A stretch of DNA of 32,018 nt from Chloroflexota bacterium. GTDB lineage: Bacteria > Chloroflexota > Dehalococcoidia > Lucifugimonadales > UBA3495. The position numbers and the translations under genes are program-made. Under the pieces are notes generated by a model that was given only the letters and a program-made list of their open reading frames with translations, was not told the origin of the DNA and did no database searches. Of the stretch, positions 30,451 to 32,018 are shown piece after piece. The stretch's first letter is position 1, and each line of letters opens with the position of its first letter. The stretch lies in NCBI GenBank assembly GCA_028873965.1, contig JAPPMU010000039.1:1-32018 (forward strand). Reading direction: 5' to 3'.

Positions 30451-31602
30451 TCAGAAGAGGGCATATCTTGGGCGCTGTTCCAGCAGGGCCGGGCCCCCGG
30501 CCAGGCGATCCAGGCTGCTCATTGGCTTGCTCCGGTTTTGCCGCAGGGGAGCACTCACCGCGTGCAGGTAGCCCAGTATCTCTCTGTTGGACCGCCAGAA
30601 ACCCGTCTCGTGATAAGCAACGCCGTGGTCGGCGCAGAACGCCCTGACCACGGGCCTGGCGTCCTTCAGCCGGTTGCGGGGCATGTTGGGAAAGAGGTGG
30701 TGCTCGATCTGGTAGTTCAACCCGCCGTACATGTAATCGACGACCGGATTGGGAAGGACGTTCCTCGACGTCAACACCTGCTGTCGCAGGTGATCGAGCT
30801 CGGTTTCGGGCGCCAGGATCGGCATGCCCTTGTGATTGGGAGCAAACACCGAGCCCAGGTGCAAACCGACCAGTGCCCGGTGGACCACGATGAACAAGAC
30901 CCCGTGCCAGAAGGGCAGGAACGTAAACACCAGGGCGAGATAGGCTGCCACCGCCGTCGCCACGATGATGGGTTCAAGGATCGGATACTTTACCCCTTTC
31001 CGCTGCGCCAGGAAGGCGATGCCGGCCGACAGCAAACTGTACGACGTGAGCATGAGCATCGGGTAGAACCAGAAGGCCTGGTGGCGGATGAAGAACCGCC
31101 CAACCCCCCACGATTCCAGCGCCTGCCCGCGGGTGAAAGCGAAAACCGTAATTTCGATATCGCCATCGTGCCCGATCTGGTTGGGGCTGACGTGGTGCTT
31201 GATGTGCTTGTCCTGCCACCAGCTGGGCGCCATGCCCGTGACCAGGGCGGCCAGCATCATGAGCATGTCGTTCCGCTTCACCGAGCGGAAGACCTGGCGG
31301 TGCCCGGAGTCGTGTCCCAGGAAAGCGAACTGGCTGAACGCGCCCGCCATCAGGGCTGCGTTCAGCATCTGCACCCACAGGCTGTCAACAACGACCAGTA
31401 TGGCTACGCTGGCGATGAGCAGCGCGAAAGCGATTGATACCTTGGTTGCGTAATAGGCGTATTGGCGGTCCAGAAGCCCGTGCTCCAGGATCAAACGCCG
31501 TAGCTTGAAATATTCCTCGTTGCGCTGCCGTTCGTCCCAAATGCCCGCCGTGGCGTCCGCGAGTTCCCAGTTGCGTGCTGGCTCGCTGTTCGGCGGGTTC
31601 AC
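30451..31602 (-). CDS. Membrane fatty-acid desaturase
   Basis: A 383-residue di-iron membrane enzyme that inserts a double bond into acyl chains using O2 and reducing power. All three histidine boxes are present: HDSGH (97-101), HIKHH (133-137) and QIEHH (298-302). The Gln in the third box is the mark of front-end-type acyl-lipid/acyl-CoA desaturases, as in bacterial DesA3-like proteins. Four to six hydrophobic helices surround them. There is no N-terminal cytochrome b5 domain, so electrons must come from a separate ferredoxin; two ferredoxins are in this window. The GTG start at 31602 has a poor SD and is the best available in frame. A TATACT lies about 95 nt upstream. Confidence 0.92.
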   Translation of the reverse strand: MNPPNSEPARNWELADATAGIWDERQRNEEYFKLRRLILEHGLLDRQYAYYATKVSIAFALLIASVAILVVVDSLWVQMLNAALMAGAFSQFAFLGHDSGHRQVFRSVKRNDMLMMLAALVTGMAPSWWQDKHIKHHVSPNQIGHDGDIEITVFAFTRGQALESWGVGRFFIRHQAFWFYPMLMLTSYSLLSAGIAFLAQRKGVKYPILEPIIVATAVAAYLALVFTFLPFWHGVLFIVVHRALVGLHLGSVFAPNHKGMPILAPETELDHLRQQVLTSRNVLPNPVVDYMYGGLNYQIEHHLFPNMPRNRLKDARPVVRAFCADHGVAYHETGFWRSNREILGYLHAVSAPLRQNRSKPMSSLDRLAGGPALLEQRPRYALF

Positions 31603-31737
31603 TGTCTCGTTGGCGATAACCGTGCTCTCTTTACCTGCTGCTCAGGAGCGGTCGACATCGCGCGTCCGGACATGCAGTGTGGGAATGTGGCGCCAGTATA
31701 CCCCCGTGGCTTGCGCGGTGCCAGCAGCGACCTCGCG

Positions 31738-31864
31738 GGTACCCAGTTTGACCTGAACAGTCATTGCGAGCACAGCGCGGCAATCCCGTTGCTATATGGG
31801 TCGACTTTCAGGCAACGAGATCGCCAGGTCGCTTCGCTCCTCGCGATGACAGAATGGGTACGCA
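31738..31864. repeat. MITE-like repeat of the GTCATTGCGAG family
   Basis: The left end cgggtacccagtttg with tcattgcgagcacagcgcgg (and a 10-bp insertion between them) is inverse to the right end gatcgccaggtcgcttcgctcctcgcgatgac followed by agaatgggtacgc; the terminal match is imperfect. It is the same family as 7330-7460. No target duplication is visible. The rest of 31603-32018 is non-coding as far as I can see. Confidence 0.6.
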
Positions 31865-32018
31865 TAAGAGTGGCTACCTCGTGGGCAAGCGTCGAGGTTG
31901 CACTCGCCCAGTCCCCTGTGGTCGACCCAGGGCCGCGCCTCGTGGATCGCCGGCGAGCGGAAAGCCCAGGGCAATCGCGTCTTAATATGATTTTTAGAAA
32001 TGTGCTAATGTCCGGGGA

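Noticed and set aside
31792..31974. Small minus-strand frame at the right end
   Set aside because: Half of it is translated repeat DNA (HREERSDLAISL); no SD.
1..32018. CRISPR array, prophage, rRNA operon or biosynthetic gene cluster
   Set aside because: I found no regularly spaced direct repeats of CRISPR type, no phage structural or integrase genes, no rRNA, and the single P450 has no cluster partners.

Overview
The window comes from a high-GC, free-living type of bacterium with compact operons, sigma70-like promoters and rho-independent terminators. The gene mix (a four-domain S1 protein, PolX with a PHP domain, alpha-type glutamine synthetase, a D-aminoacylase-like amidohydrolase, Uma2 and GxxExxY nucleases, GPP34, and many dispersed imperfect-palindrome repeats) would fit a Chloroflexota lineage such as the SAR202/Dehalococcoidia side. 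That assignment is an inference from gene content and has low to moderate confidence. Almost all genes are on the minus strand; only rpsA, a Rieske protein gene, a dehalogenase remnant and a candidate small RNA lie on the plus strand.

Layout. 1-2300: the start of an unidentified gene running off the left edge, preceded by a large GPP34-cytochrome P450 fusion. 2460-3330: tRNA-Phe with its own promoter and terminator, then two palindromic repeat elements, one a clear MITE with a 20-bp terminal inverted repeat (TIR) and a 9-bp target duplication. 3334-7074: rpsA, convergent with a two-gene unit of polX and an unknown gene; the rpsA terminator overlaps the 3' end of the unknown gene. 7075-8048: non-coding DNA with two more MITE-like elements, a near-consensus orphan promoter and the aconitase terminator. 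8049-12300: aconitase, a thioredoxin-like ferredoxin fused to an unknown domain, a 7Fe ferredoxin, and an Lrp/AsnC regulator with a palindrome over its own promoter. 12420-14112: a DMT exporter coupled to an AT-richer DUF3800 gene. 14169-14329: a plus-strand promoter, three hairpins and a strong terminator that look like an undescribed small RNA gene.

14349-17635: a DCC thiol-disulfide protein, an isocitrate-lyase-superfamily enzyme, a GxxExxY nuclease gene enclosed by 39-bp inverted repeats, a carboxylesterase and a Uma2 protein. 17971-22162: a queuosine-precursor-type transporter, glnA directly behind a hicB-hicA pair, and amtB. Upstream of amtB are 11-bp-phased GTTAC repeats that resemble a GlnR/PhoP-type operator. 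22410-25113: an Ig-like protein translationally coupled to a beta-propeller-like protein, and a divergent Rieske ferredoxin. 25395-27071: a D-aminoacylase-family amidohydrolase. 27403-29986: an AccI-like restriction-modification pair of lower GC content. 30206-31602: the 3' remnant of a haloalkane dehalogenase and a membrane fatty-acid desaturase. The right end is non-coding and carries another copy of the repeat family.

The coherent physiological theme is nitrogen assimilation (amtB and glnA) beside central carbon and redox genes. The accessory layer (R-M, HicBA, DUF3800, GxxExxY and the MITE-like repeats) is interspersed gene by gene and does not form one island. The least explained items are the GPP34-P450 fusion, the candidate small RNA, the inverted-repeat-bounded GxxExxY element, and hicBA placed as the leader of glnA.
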